Origin: an uncultured Treponema sp.
GTDB taxonomy: Bacteria > Spirochaetota > Spirochaetia > Treponematales > Treponemataceae
Direction: 5' to 3'
NCBI GenBank assembly: GCA_947167745.1
Contig: CAMVJE010000006.1
Span: forward strand, 4,105-68,104
DNA length: 64,000 nucleotides
Shown: positions 42,767 to 50,522 of the stretch, one piece after another
How the letters are laid out: each line of letters starts with the position of its first letter
Numbering within the stretch: position 1 is the first letter of the stretch
Program-made: the position numbers and the translations under genes
The notes under the pieces: model-generated
What the model saw: the letters and a program-made list of their open reading frames with translations, nothing else
What the model was told of the DNA's origin: nothing
Database searches by the model: none

Positions 42767-43708
42767 ATGAAAATAACAAAATTTGTTGGGCTTGGACTTA
42801 TTTCGCTTGCTTTGGTTGGCTGTGGTTCAACTGCAAAAACAACGGTTAACAAGGTTGACGGTTCATTGAATCAGGAAGTTAAAGCTCAGGACTATCAGGG
42901 GCTTAAACGCACTGTTGCAATCGCTCGTTTCTCAAATGAAACTGAGTACGCAAAGGGCGCATTCTACGACAAAGAAAACGATCCTGTCGGTAAGCAGGCT
43001 GTCGATATTCTTTCGGCAAAACTTGCCGCTCGTGGAAAATTCATTCTTCTTGAGCGAGCTGACGCTGACAAAATTCAGGCGGAAGTCGAAAAGAACGGCG
43101 GAAGCACCCAGAAAGTTCCGGCTGATTATCTTATCATTGGTTCAATTACTGAATTCGGTCGAAAAACAACGGGTGAAGTCGGATTTGTTTCCCGAAGCAA
43201 AACCCAGACTGTTGAAGCTGGCGTAAGCCTTCGCTTGGTGGATGTGCGAACGGGTCAGGTTATTTATTCAGAAGAAGGTCATGGCGAAGCTGAAACGAAT
43301 TCTTCTACCACATTTGGCATGGGTGGTGTTCAGGGATATGACGCTACTTTGAGCGACAAGGCAATTTCGGCCGCTATCGAAAAACTTGTTGATAACATCG
43401 AGCAGACTTGTATGGATCGTCCTTGGAAATCTTACTTCCTTTCTTACGACAAAGACGGAATCATTATCGCTGGTGGAGCAAAACAGGGCGTTAAAGTCGG
43501 TTCAGTGCTTCCTGTTTATGAGCGGGGAAAGCAGGTTAAAAATCCTCAGACAGGCATGATGATTGAGCTTCCCGGAAAGCAGGTTGCAAAACTTACAGTT
43601 CTGATGGTGGGTGGTTCAACCGTTACGGATGAATATGCCATCGTCGATTTAACGGAAGGCTCTGTTGATTCGGCAAAACTTTCAAACTATGTCATTCAGG
43701 ATAAATAA
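42767..43708 (+). CDS. CsgG/HfaB family lipoprotein
   Basis: 313 residues. A lipoprotein signal ends in ALVGC (Cys19). The CsgG domain follows, with the VAIARFSNET start (about 50-60), ILSAKLAARGKFILLERAD and a GAGVSLRLVDVRTGQV-like segment (EAGVSLRLVDVRTGQVIYSE). CsgG forms an outer-membrane curli channel in enterobacteria, but many relatives lack curli. Here it is first of a CsgG-DUF4810-DUF799 set, a gene order seen in other bacteria. AAGGAG precedes the ATG; TATAAT at 42719-42724 may be the -10 box. Confidence 0.88.
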   Translation: MKITKFVGLGLISLALVGCGSTAKTTVNKVDGSLNQEVKAQDYQGLKRTVAIARFSNETEYAKGAFYDKENDPVGKQAVDILSAKLAARGKFILLERADADKIQAEVEKNGGSTQKVPADYLIIGSITEFGRKTTGEVGFVSRSKTQTVEAGVSLRLVDVRTGQVIYSEEGHGEAETNSSTTFGMGGVQGYDATLSDKAISAAIEKLVDNIEQTCMDRPWKSYFLSYDKDGIIIAGGAKQGVKVGSVLPVYERGKQVKNPQTGMMIELPGKQVAKLTVLMVGGSTVTDEYAIVDLTEGSVDSAKLSNYVIQDK

Positions 43709-43751
43709 GTGATTTGAGGCTTCAGCCTTAAAATAAAAGGAGGTGTTACTG

Positions 43752-44114
43752 ATGAAAAAATCATTGGTAAACGCAATTAAACTGACAGGTATTGCGGCAT
43801 TTGCATTTCTTGCTTTGTCTTGCGGATCCACAAAACTGTACAGTTGGTATGATTATCAGGAAGATTACTATCATTACCTGAAAAACGCTGATAACGAGTC
43901 TTTGGAAGATCTCACGAAGACTTATCAGAAAATCGTCGAAAAGCAAAAGGAGTCTCGCGGAGTAGTTCCGCCTGGAATCTATGCTGATTATGGCTGGTTG
44001 CTTTTGCAGTCTGGAAAAACTGAGGAAGGTAAGGCAATGCTTGCTAAAGAGGTTGAGCTTTATCCTGAATCAGAAGTATTTGTCGGCAGTATCTTGAAGA
44101 GGTTTGGAAAATGA
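43752..44114 (+). CDS. DUF4810 family lipoprotein
   Basis: 120 residues with a lipobox ALSC (Cys18) and the family features KLYSWYDYQEDYYHYL and GIYADYGWLLLQSGK. The ATG at 43752 follows AGGAGG at 43739-43744; the codon three residues earlier lies too close to it. Function unknown; it is always reported beside CsgG-like and DUF799 genes in this arrangement. It overlaps the next gene by 4 bp (ATGA). Confidence 0.88.
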   Translation: MKKSLVNAIKLTGIAAFAFLALSCGSTKLYSWYDYQEDYYHYLKNADNESLEDLTKTYQKIVEKQKESRGVVPPGIYADYGWLLLQSGKTEEGKAMLAKEVELYPESEVFVGSILKRFGK

Positions 44115-44800
44115 AAAAGTCAATGATTATAACTTTGGCAGTCGCTCTTTCTGCCTTCTTGCTTGCTTCTTGTGGCACATCGAAAAATGTTGCTTTCCCT
44201 AAGATGTATGAGGAAGATCCTGTCGTTATGCTGGTTATGCCGCCGATTAATAACAGCTCGGCTGCTGACGCAAAGGATTATTTCTATACGACAATGAGTG
44301 TGCCGATTTGCGAATCTGGATATTATGTCCTTCCACCTGCCGCTACAATGGCAACTTTGCAGCGCGAAAGTGCCTATGATTCAGAGCTCTTCATAGACGG
44401 CGACTTGAAGAAATTCGGTCAGCTTTTCGGTGCGGATGTTGCAATCTTTACGATTATCAAATCATGGGATAAATCTCTCGTTGGTTCGTCTGTAACGATT
44501 GAAATCGAGTATATTTTCAAGTCAACAAAAACAAACGAGATTTTGTTCCAGCGCGACGCAAAAATCAAATGCGACACATCTTCAAATGCACGAGTTAGTG
44601 GATTTGGATTGGTTGGAGCTCTCGTAAATCTTACTGCTGATGCCATTAAAACTGCGGCAACAGACTATGTATCTGTTGCGGTAATGTGTAACAACAGAGC
44701 TCTTTCTGATGTTCCATACGGAAAATATCATCCAAAGCATGGTGCCGATGGTGCAGAAGGCGCAATGGGCGTAAAAGTTAATATTTCTGCCGCTAAATAA
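44111..44800 (+). CDS. DUF799/GNA1162 family lipoprotein
   Basis: 229 residues. A lipobox LLASC (Cys21) is followed by the GNA1162-like domain (MLVMPPINNSSAADAKDYFY; FGADVAIFTIIKSW). The Neisseria homologue GNA1162 is a surface lipoprotein vaccine candidate. Together with the CsgG and DUF4810 lipoproteins it probably forms one outer-membrane assembly; that is inference from the operon. A terminator follows. Confidence 0.87.
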   Translation: MKKSMIITLAVALSAFLLASCGTSKNVAFPKMYEEDPVVMLVMPPINNSSAADAKDYFYTTMSVPICESGYYVLPPAATMATLQRESAYDSELFIDGDLKKFGQLFGADVAIFTIIKSWDKSLVGSSVTIEIEYIFKSTKTNEILFQRDAKIKCDTSSNARVSGFGLVGALVNLTADAIKTAATDYVSVAVMCNNRALSDVPYGKYHPKHGADGAEGAMGVKVNISAAK

Positions 44801-44821
44801 GTGCTAGGAATATAATAAAAA

Positions 44822-44877
44822 AAAGCCGGTTGCGATGAGCAAGTGAAGTGCACTTCATCATTCAGCCGGCTTTTTTT
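44822..44877. terminator. Bidirectional terminator between the lipoprotein operon and ddl
   Basis: Outer arms AAGCCGG (44823-44829) and CCGGCTT (44866-44872) are flanked by A and T runs on the two sides. The apex holds the perfect palindrome TGAAGTGCACTTCA (44844-44857). It serves the convergent DUF799 and ddl genes. Confidence 0.88.
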
Positions 44878-44880
44878 CGT

Positions 44881-46011
44881 TTATCTTGATGTCTGCAAAT
44901 TGCGGGTTTTATTGAATCTTGCGATTGCCTCATCAATCAGAAGATTTGTAAGGCTGGTAAAGTCTAGGCCGAAGGCAGCGCACATTTTTGGGAACATGCT
45001 GATTTGCGTAAAGCCCGGCATGGTGTTGATTTCGTTGAGGTAGAGCTTGTCCGTGTCTTTGTCGATGAAGAAGTCAACGCGGGAAAGACCGGCCAAATCA
45101 AGGGCGGCAAAGGCTTTTTTTGCCAGAACGCGCACTTCTTCAAGCCGCTCTTCGCTCAATTTTGCCGGAATCAAGAGGTCGGCTCCGTTCGGGTCGTTGT
45201 ATTTTGCGTCGTAATCGTAGAAATCATGTTTTGGAGCAATTTCGCCGGGGCCGTAAGCCGTGAGTTTTTCGGCCGGGCAGGAATCATCGTCAATCGTGGG
45301 GTTTCCTGTAACGGAACACTCGATTTCCCTTGCATTCACGGCTTTTTCGATCAAGATTTTGTCGTCCCAGTTGAAGGCTTCCATAATTGCTCCGTTTAAG
45401 TGCTGCAAGTCTTTTGCGAGGCTGGCTCCGTCCGAGCTTCCGGCGGCACATGGCTTTACGAAGAGAGGAAAGCCAAGTTCATTCTGTGCCTGCTCCAAAA
45501 GCTCGTCGTATCGCTTCCAGTCAGCAAGGTCGCTTCGGCGCATACAAAGCCCGGGAACGACAGGAATACCCGCATGCTCAAGAACGACTTTTGTCTTTTC
45601 TTTATCCATTGTTTCTGCACTTCCGAGGGTGGTACAGCCGACATAAGGAAGGTCAACCATCTCAAAAAGCCCCTGAATCGTGCCGTCTTCGCCAAAAGGT
45701 CCGTGCAGTACCGGGAAAATTACATCGCTTGAAAGGATTTTATCGCCGACTCGGAAAGTTTTTTTGCTTCCGCCACCTGGGATTACGCTCACTTCTTGCG
45801 TTTCATCTTCAATGATTTTAAAAGATCCCTTTGAATCGGCCTTGATTCGCTCAAATTCGCTTTCTGGCTGCAAGAACCAGCGTCCTGTTTTTGTGATTGC
45901 GATAAGCTGAACTTTATTTTTTGAGTCGATATTTCGTGCGACGGCTGCCGCTGAAACCAGAGAGATTTCGTGTTCGCCAGATTTTCCACCATATATTACT
46001 GTAACTGTCAT
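44881..46011 (-). CDS. ddl: D-alanine:D-alanine ligase
   Basis: 376 residues. The ATP-grasp signatures HGPFGEDGTIQGLFE (near 92), VKPCAAGSSDGAS (near 190) and LNEINTMPGFTQISMFP (near 325) are present. It makes D-Ala-D-Ala for the peptidoglycan stem. AAGGAG precedes the ATG. It follows murE by 19 bp, so the two are likely one transcript. Confidence 0.95.
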   Translation of the reverse strand: MTVTVIYGGKSGEHEISLVSAAAVARNIDSKNKVQLIAITKTGRWFLQPESEFERIKADSKGSFKIIEDETQEVSVIPGGGSKKTFRVGDKILSSDVIFPVLHGPFGEDGTIQGLFEMVDLPYVGCTTLGSAETMDKEKTKVVLEHAGIPVVPGLCMRRSDLADWKRYDELLEQAQNELGFPLFVKPCAAGSSDGASLAKDLQHLNGAIMEAFNWDDKILIEKAVNAREIECSVTGNPTIDDDSCPAEKLTAYGPGEIAPKHDFYDYDAKYNDPNGADLLIPAKLSEERLEEVRVLAKKAFAALDLAGLSRVDFFIDKDTDKLYLNEINTMPGFTQISMFPKMCAAFGLDFTSLTNLLIDEAIARFNKTRNLQTSR

Positions 46012-46030
46012 AAAATATTCTCCTTAAAAT

Positions 46031-47764
46031 TTAAAATCCCAGTTCTTTGAGGGCTTTTTCCGCCTCTGAAATTTCGTCGTAAGGCATTACCCGGTCTTTG
46101 TAGATGATGCTGTTCTCGTGTGCCTTTCCAAGCAGAAGAACGATGTCGTCTTTGCCTGCCATTTTGAAGGCCTGTCGGATTGCACTGGGCCTGTCCGGCG
46201 TGATGAACAAATCTTTATCAAGCACTTTGCCTGCCTTTTCGGCACCCGCGGCAATCATTTTTAAAAGCTCAACGCTGTCTTCACCGCGAGGGTCTTCGTC
46301 AGTGAGAATCACGACATCGCAGAATCTGGCGGCAATTTCTCCCTGAAGGGGGCGTTTTTTAAGGTCCCGCTCGCCGCCGCTTCCAAAGAGGGCGAACATT
46401 TTGCCCGAGCATCGTCGGCGCAGGGGCGGGAAGATTGTCTCAAAGCTTGAAGGCGTGTGGGCATAGTCCACGATAAGCTCGAAGGGCTGGCCTTTGTCGA
46501 TTACGGTCATGCGGCCTTTAACCGGCGTGAGTTTTTCGACCAGGGCGGCAATCTTTTCGATTTCAGTGCCGGTCAGGCGGCTTACGGCTTCGATTGCGGC
46601 CATAAGGTTGTATGTGTTGAAAGCGCCAGGAAGGCTGGACTTTACATGGAATACTTTCGGAGGAAGAGGCTTTGCGTGGGAGTCGATTACATGAGGCTCT
46701 GTCATGTCGAAAGTTAGGCCAAATCGGGCCGAAGCGATGTTGCGGCCAAGCAAAACCGGAATTGAAGCCGGAATTTTTGGAAGAGGGGCGGCCTCTGCTC
46801 CCTCGGCGGCTGACTTTCCGGCCTTTCCTTCGGTGGTAAAGCCAAGGACAGGCTGTTTTGTAGCCTTGATGAAATATTCTGCGCTGGGGTCTTCAAGATT
46901 TACGATTCCAAATGAAGGAACTTTGACTTTTTTGCCGAGAATTGTTTTTTCGTGATTGTGCTCGTCAAGTTTGCGGAAAAGATTTGCCTTATCGTCCCGA
47001 TACTGCTCGAAAGTTCCGTGGAATTCAAGATGCTCCAAAGTGACATTCATAAAAATGCCGGCATCAAAAAGAAGGTTTCCTGTGCGGTTGAGTTTTGGTG
47101 AAAGACCGTGGCTGGAAGTTTCGACAACTGCATACTCACAGCCATTTTCGACCATCTCGTGAAGTTGCCTCTGGATAATGGTTGCTTCAGGCGTTGTCTG
47201 ATGCTGGGGATTTGCGATTGCCTCACCGCCAAGGGAATACTGAACCGTAGAAATGAAGCCCGCCTTGTGGCCTGAAAGCTGCAAAAGCTGCCAGACAAAG
47301 GAAACTGTGGAAGATTTTCCCTCAGTACCGGTAACGCCGATTACGGCAAGTTTTGAAGAAGGATTGTCATAGAACTGAGCTGCAACTGGTGCCATCACCT
47401 TGCGGGCGTTCTCAACACGGATGAAAACAGGAGATTTGGAATTTGGACGCGGTTCAGGCATAGCCTTCACCGAGACTCGCTCAAAACTCTCCTCGAGAGT
47501 TTTGCCGGCTTCGCCGTCGCTCCCTACTTCAAAAACAATTGCACTTGCTCCGTTTTCGATTGCCTTGGGGATAAAAACATTTCCAGTAGTGTGTGTGCCA
47601 GGAAGAGCGAAAAAAAGCGAGCCGGGCTTAACATCTCGGCTGTCAAAAACAAGCGAAGTGATTTCAGGATTTGCCGACTCTTCCCGTGAAAGCTCAGTTT
47701 TGCCGTCAGACGCAACAACGGTGTACCTAATAGAAGATAATGCGTCAAAAAGATTTTTCGTCAT
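46031..47764 (-). CDS. murE: UDP-N-acetylmuramyl-tripeptide synthetase with repeat-encoded insertion
   Basis: 577 residues, against about 490 usually. The Mur ATP loop reads VTGTEGKSSTVSF near 141-153, and the C-terminal domain contains the amino-acid site as TDEDPRGED. The diaminopimelate type normally has DNPR; the change to EDPR allows another third residue, and ornithine is reported in treponemal peptidoglycan. Residues about 81-110 in the N-terminal domain are encoded by a palindromic repeat. I choose the ATG at 47764; an upstream in-frame start 25 residues earlier adds a sequence foreign to MurE. Another stretch rich in Ala/Glu (about 325-350) may also be extra. Confidence 0.9.
   Translation of the reverse strand: MTKNLFDALSSIRYTVVASDGKTELSREESANPEITSLVFDSRDVKPGSLFFALPGTHTTGNVFIPKAIENGASAIVFEVGSDGEAGKTLEESFERVSVKAMPEPRPNSKSPVFIRVENARKVMAPVAAQFYDNPSSKLAVIGVTGTEGKSSTVSFVWQLLQLSGHKAGFISTVQYSLGGEAIANPQHQTTPEATIIQRQLHEMVENGCEYAVVETSSHGLSPKLNRTGNLLFDAGIFMNVTLEHLEFHGTFEQYRDDKANLFRKLDEHNHEKTILGKKVKVPSFGIVNLEDPSAEYFIKATKQPVLGFTTEGKAGKSAAEGAEAAPLPKIPASIPVLLGRNIASARFGLTFDMTEPHVIDSHAKPLPPKVFHVKSSLPGAFNTYNLMAAIEAVSRLTGTEIEKIAALVEKLTPVKGRMTVIDKGQPFELIVDYAHTPSSFETIFPPLRRRCSGKMFALFGSGGERDLKKRPLQGEIAARFCDVVILTDEDPRGEDSVELLKMIAAGAEKAGKVLDKDLFITPDRPSAIRQAFKMAGKDDIVLLLGKAHENSIIYKDRVMPYDEISEAEKALKELGF
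47449..47526 (+). repeat. Family 1 palindromic repeat inside murE, antisense to the gene
   Basis: On the plus strand it reads the conserved GGTTCAGGCATAGCCTTCAC (one base different from the other two copies), GAGACTCG, a perfect 9-bp hairpin CAAAACTCT/AGAGTTTTG (47482-47490, 47496-47504; loop cctcg), a small CGGC-ttc-GCCG hairpin and GTCGCTCCCTAC. murE is on the minus strand, so the gene translates the opposite strand of the element compared with folE2, encoding for example FERVSVKAMPEPRP. Confidence 0.85.
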
Positions 47765-47902
47765 ATTCCCACCCAAACGAAAAGATTCTTCTATTCTATT
47801 ACTTTGTCGCAGTGCTTGCAAGGATTTAAATATATCCAAAATCAGTGAAAATCTGTATAATTCTTTTGAAAAATCACGGAAAAAGGAATTTTGGGGTCAA
47901 AA

Positions 47903-48706
47903 ATGGACAACGAAGAAATCAAACAGAAGCTTTTGCAAATCGAAAATACTGACTTGGAATTTACGGTCACAATGACTGGAAAGGAAAGCACGAGGGTCAA
48001 CGGTCTTTACAAGCCGGAGACTCACGAAATCCTTCTCCACAACAAGAATTTCAAGAGCGACATGCAGCTCATATACACGGCGATTCACGAATACACCCAT
48101 CATCTTTTGACCGAGGAATTTTTGGCTGAGACCGGTGGAAAGCTCCCCATGAAAGGTACCCGCGTTCACAATCAGGCATTCTGGTCACGCTTCCACGCTC
48201 TTCTTCAAAAGGCCGAGGAATTGGGAATCTACAAAATCGATATCGAAGATTCCCCGGAGCTTAAAGAACTCACCGAAAAAATCCGCAAAGAATATATGGA
48301 AGTAAACGGCAAGCTCATGCAGGAATTCGGAAAATTGCTGGCCGAGGCTCACAAACTCTGCGAAAAAGCCAATATCCGCTACGAAGATTACCTTGACCGC
48401 GTTCTCTGCCTGCCGCGAAACACCGCAAAAGACATCACAAAACTTGGCGCGGTGGAAGTTGACCCGGCTCTTGGATTCGACAACATGAAAAAGGTGGCCA
48501 TGCTCAAAAAGCCCGAAGACCGGGCTGCGGCAACTCAGTCGATTCTCGGCGGAAAATCCCCGGACACGGTTACGGAACTCATGAAAAAGGCCAAGAGCGG
48601 AGATCCCCGCGAAAAACTCGAAAAAGAAAAAAATCGCCTCACAAAGACGATTGAAGCCCTGCAGCAGAGATTGCAATATGTCGAAGAAAGTCTGGAACAA
48701 TTATAA
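47903..48706 (+). CDS. Unknown protein with HExxH metallopeptidase motif
   Basis: 267 residues, no signal peptide. A zinc-binding motif HEYTHH (62-67) lies in a helix after a short strand region, as in many small metallopeptidases. The C-terminal third is helical and ends in a coiled coil (about 225-267). No third ligand can be fixed with certainty. The ATG at 47903 is preferred over a TTG four codons earlier; GGGG lies upstream. It precedes the next gene by 1 bp. Confidence 0.65.
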   Translation: MDNEEIKQKLLQIENTDLEFTVTMTGKESTRVNGLYKPETHEILLHNKNFKSDMQLIYTAIHEYTHHLLTEEFLAETGGKLPMKGTRVHNQAFWSRFHALLQKAEELGIYKIDIEDSPELKELTEKIRKEYMEVNGKLMQEFGKLLAEAHKLCEKANIRYEDYLDRVLCLPRNTAKDITKLGAVEVDPALGFDNMKKVAMLKKPEDRAAATQSILGGKSPDTVTELMKKAKSGDPREKLEKEKNRLTKTIEALQQRLQYVEESLEQL

Positions 48707-48707
48707 T

Positions 48708-49763
48708 ATGGGCAGAGAAGACCGGGCTGCCGCTGTTCCGCCCTTCGCTCACGCTCATTGCCTTCGGCAACTCCGGGGCTTCATAGCGGGTGCTCTTTTA
48801 CTTACTAGTGCGGCACTTTATGCACAGACCTCCCCAAAAAGCAGTGAAAGTACTTCTTCGTCGATTTCCATGCCGGAAATGCCTTCTGTTTCCATGCCGA
48901 GTCTTGGAAGTGGATTTTATACACCGGGTCGCAGCGATTTCTATAATCCAAATTTGAATCGAAACAGAAATTCCCAAAGCGCGCAAAGCCAAAGTCAAAC
49001 TTCCGGGGCGGATAGTCAGAATCAATCTTCGTCTACGGCTTCTTCTTCACAGGAAAAGGCTTTGGCTCAGGCGCAAAAGGCAAGCGCAATCACACAAAAC
49101 GCTTCATCTGCCCTCAACGGACTCACTGCCGACGATATTTCTTCAATGAACAATCTGGGAATTTTCTCTCAGATTTCGGGCTTATTGGGGCGGGGAAATT
49201 CAAATCTCCAGAATCAGTTGCTTTCGGCACAGAAAACCGTCACGGCAAACACGGTGGATTCTACGACTCTCAAGCAAATTCTCTCCGAACTCACCGAGCT
49301 TAAAAATCAGATGAATAATTCTGGCGAAAAGTCGGAGAATGCCAGCCTGAGCGACAAAAGTGCGGGCGAAAATACATTTTCAAACATCTCGAAAAAAGAG
49401 CCGAAAATCCTGCGTTTTATCGTAAACGGTTACGACATCCTCTCAACCTGCAAAAAAATCTATTTTTCAGAGCTTGAGACCGACGGAACTTTTTTGCTTA
49501 CTGGTGACCGAAAATATTTGTCAGAAAACAAGGCGCGGAACGAAACCTTCTATTTTTACTTCCATGCGCAAGGCACGGACAAGGGAATTACAAAATACAC
49601 CGTGACTCCAGCCGTAAGCCAGGATTACGAAAATCAGTATTCTTACCTTTACCAACTTACGCAGAAAAATGCTCTTACCGCTGACCGCACGGGCAATCTG
49701 GTGACTCTCCGTGCCAGCGACGGCAATTGGAAGATGGATCTGCTGATTTCGCTGGATAAGTAA
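48708..49763 (+). CDS. Secreted protein of unknown function with repeat-derived N-terminus
   Basis: 351 residues. A hydrophobic signal core (FIAGALLLTSAALYAQ, about 25-40) is preceded by about 24 residues encoded by a GC-rich repeat, giving an unusually long n-region. The mature part is Ser/Gln-rich (40-150), then an ordered C-terminal domain (about 225-351) with VNGYDILSTCKKIYF. I recognise no family. No in-frame start after the repeat would keep the whole signal, so the repeat seems to be part of the gene. Confidence 0.6.
   Translation: MGREDRAAAVPPFAHAHCLRQLRGFIAGALLLTSAALYAQTSPKSSESTSSSISMPEMPSVSMPSLGSGFYTPGRSDFYNPNLNRNRNSQSAQSQSQTSGADSQNQSSSTASSSQEKALAQAQKASAITQNASSALNGLTADDISSMNNLGIFSQISGLLGRGNSNLQNQLLSAQKTVTANTVDSTTLKQILSELTELKNQMNNSGEKSENASLSDKSAGENTFSNISKKEPKILRFIVNGYDILSTCKKIYFSELETDGTFLLTGDRKYLSENKARNETFYFYFHAQGTDKGITKYTVTPAVSQDYENQYSYLYQLTQKNALTADRTGNLVTLRASDGNWKMDLLISLDK
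48715..48790 (+). repeat. GC-rich repeat (family 2-like) at the 5' end of a secreted-protein gene
   Basis: Contains GGGCTGCCGCTGTTCCGCCC and CATTGCCTTCGGCAACTCCG. The segment GCCGCTGTTCCG and CATTGCC..CGGCAAC are close to strings in the metH copy at 17388-17482. It encodes residues about 4-28 of the protein. The relation to the other copies is weaker than among the family 1 elements. Confidence 0.5.
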
Positions 49764-49772
49764 GAGGTTTTT

Positions 49773-50504
49773 ATGAATATTCTTCACGAAGGACTTTTAC
49801 GGCTGGGCTTTGACAAGGGCGAATTTTCTGGAATCCAGATTCTGCCACTTGAGGAGCTTGAAGCCAAAATGGAACAATATATTGCCATTTTGCAGGAATA
49901 CAACGCAAAATTCGATTTGATTAACGCTGACGAGCACGACGAGATTGCCGTCAAGCACATTCTGGACAGTCTTTCTGCTCTTCCAAAAATCTGCGGGATT
50001 CTGACTGAGCGATTCAATGCGAGCGCGCTTCCTCTTTTGGAGAGCGGACTTATTTCAGAGCTTTCCCTTGCCGACATTGGAAGCGGGGCTGGCTTACCAG
50101 GCATCCCTCTTTCGGCGGCCCTTCCCCAGTTTAGTTTCACTCTGATTGAACGCATGACAAAGCGATGTGCTTTTTTGAATCATTGTGCGAGAGAGCTTGG
50201 CTTAAAAAATGTCAGAGTCGAAGAAAATCAGGCAGAGCGACTTGGGCAAAAACGATTTGACCTCTGTGTTTTCCGAGCCTTCCGCCCGCTTGAAAAAAAG
50301 ATGACAAAAGTCCTTCTGCGCATTCTAAAAGACGGAGGCTGTCTTGCCGCCTATAAGGCAAAAAAAGCAAGCATAATAGAAGAAATGGAAAATATTCCGC
50401 AAAAGCCAAAATATAAAATTTTACCGCTTCTGGTTCCCTTCCTGACAGAAAACTCTGGTGAAGAGGAAGAGAGGGAGCGGAATCTTGTAGTGATTGAAAA
50501 ATAA
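49773..50504 (+). CDS. rsmG: 16S rRNA (guanine527-N7)-methyltransferase
   Basis: 243 residues. SAM-binding motif I is LADIGSGAGLPGIPL near 105-119, followed by FTLIERMTKRCAFLNH and the C-terminal CVFRAFRPLEK. RsmG methylates G527 of 16S rRNA; loss gives low-level streptomycin resistance in other bacteria. AGAGG precedes the ATG. It is convergent with the HipA-like gene, with an 18-bp gap. Confidence 0.92.
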   Translation: MNILHEGLLRLGFDKGEFSGIQILPLEELEAKMEQYIAILQEYNAKFDLINADEHDEIAVKHILDSLSALPKICGILTERFNASALPLLESGLISELSLADIGSGAGLPGIPLSAALPQFSFTLIERMTKRCAFLNHCARELGLKNVRVEENQAERLGQKRFDLCVFRAFRPLEKKMTKVLLRILKDGGCLAAYKAKKASIIEEMENIPQKPKYKILPLLVPFLTENSGEEEERERNLVVIEK

Positions 50505-50522
50505 TGACGGAGCAAGTTTTTT

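Noticed and set aside
43717..43728. Terminator between the CsgG and DUF4810 genes
   Set aside because: AGGCT-tc-AGCCT is a short palindrome with a 2-nt centre and no T-run; the next RBS follows at once.
48516..48730. Direct repeat GAAGACCGGGCTGC at about 48516 and 48717
   Set aside because: Only 14 bp, one copy inside an ordinary coding region; may be chance or a trace of the repeat insertion, not enough to call.
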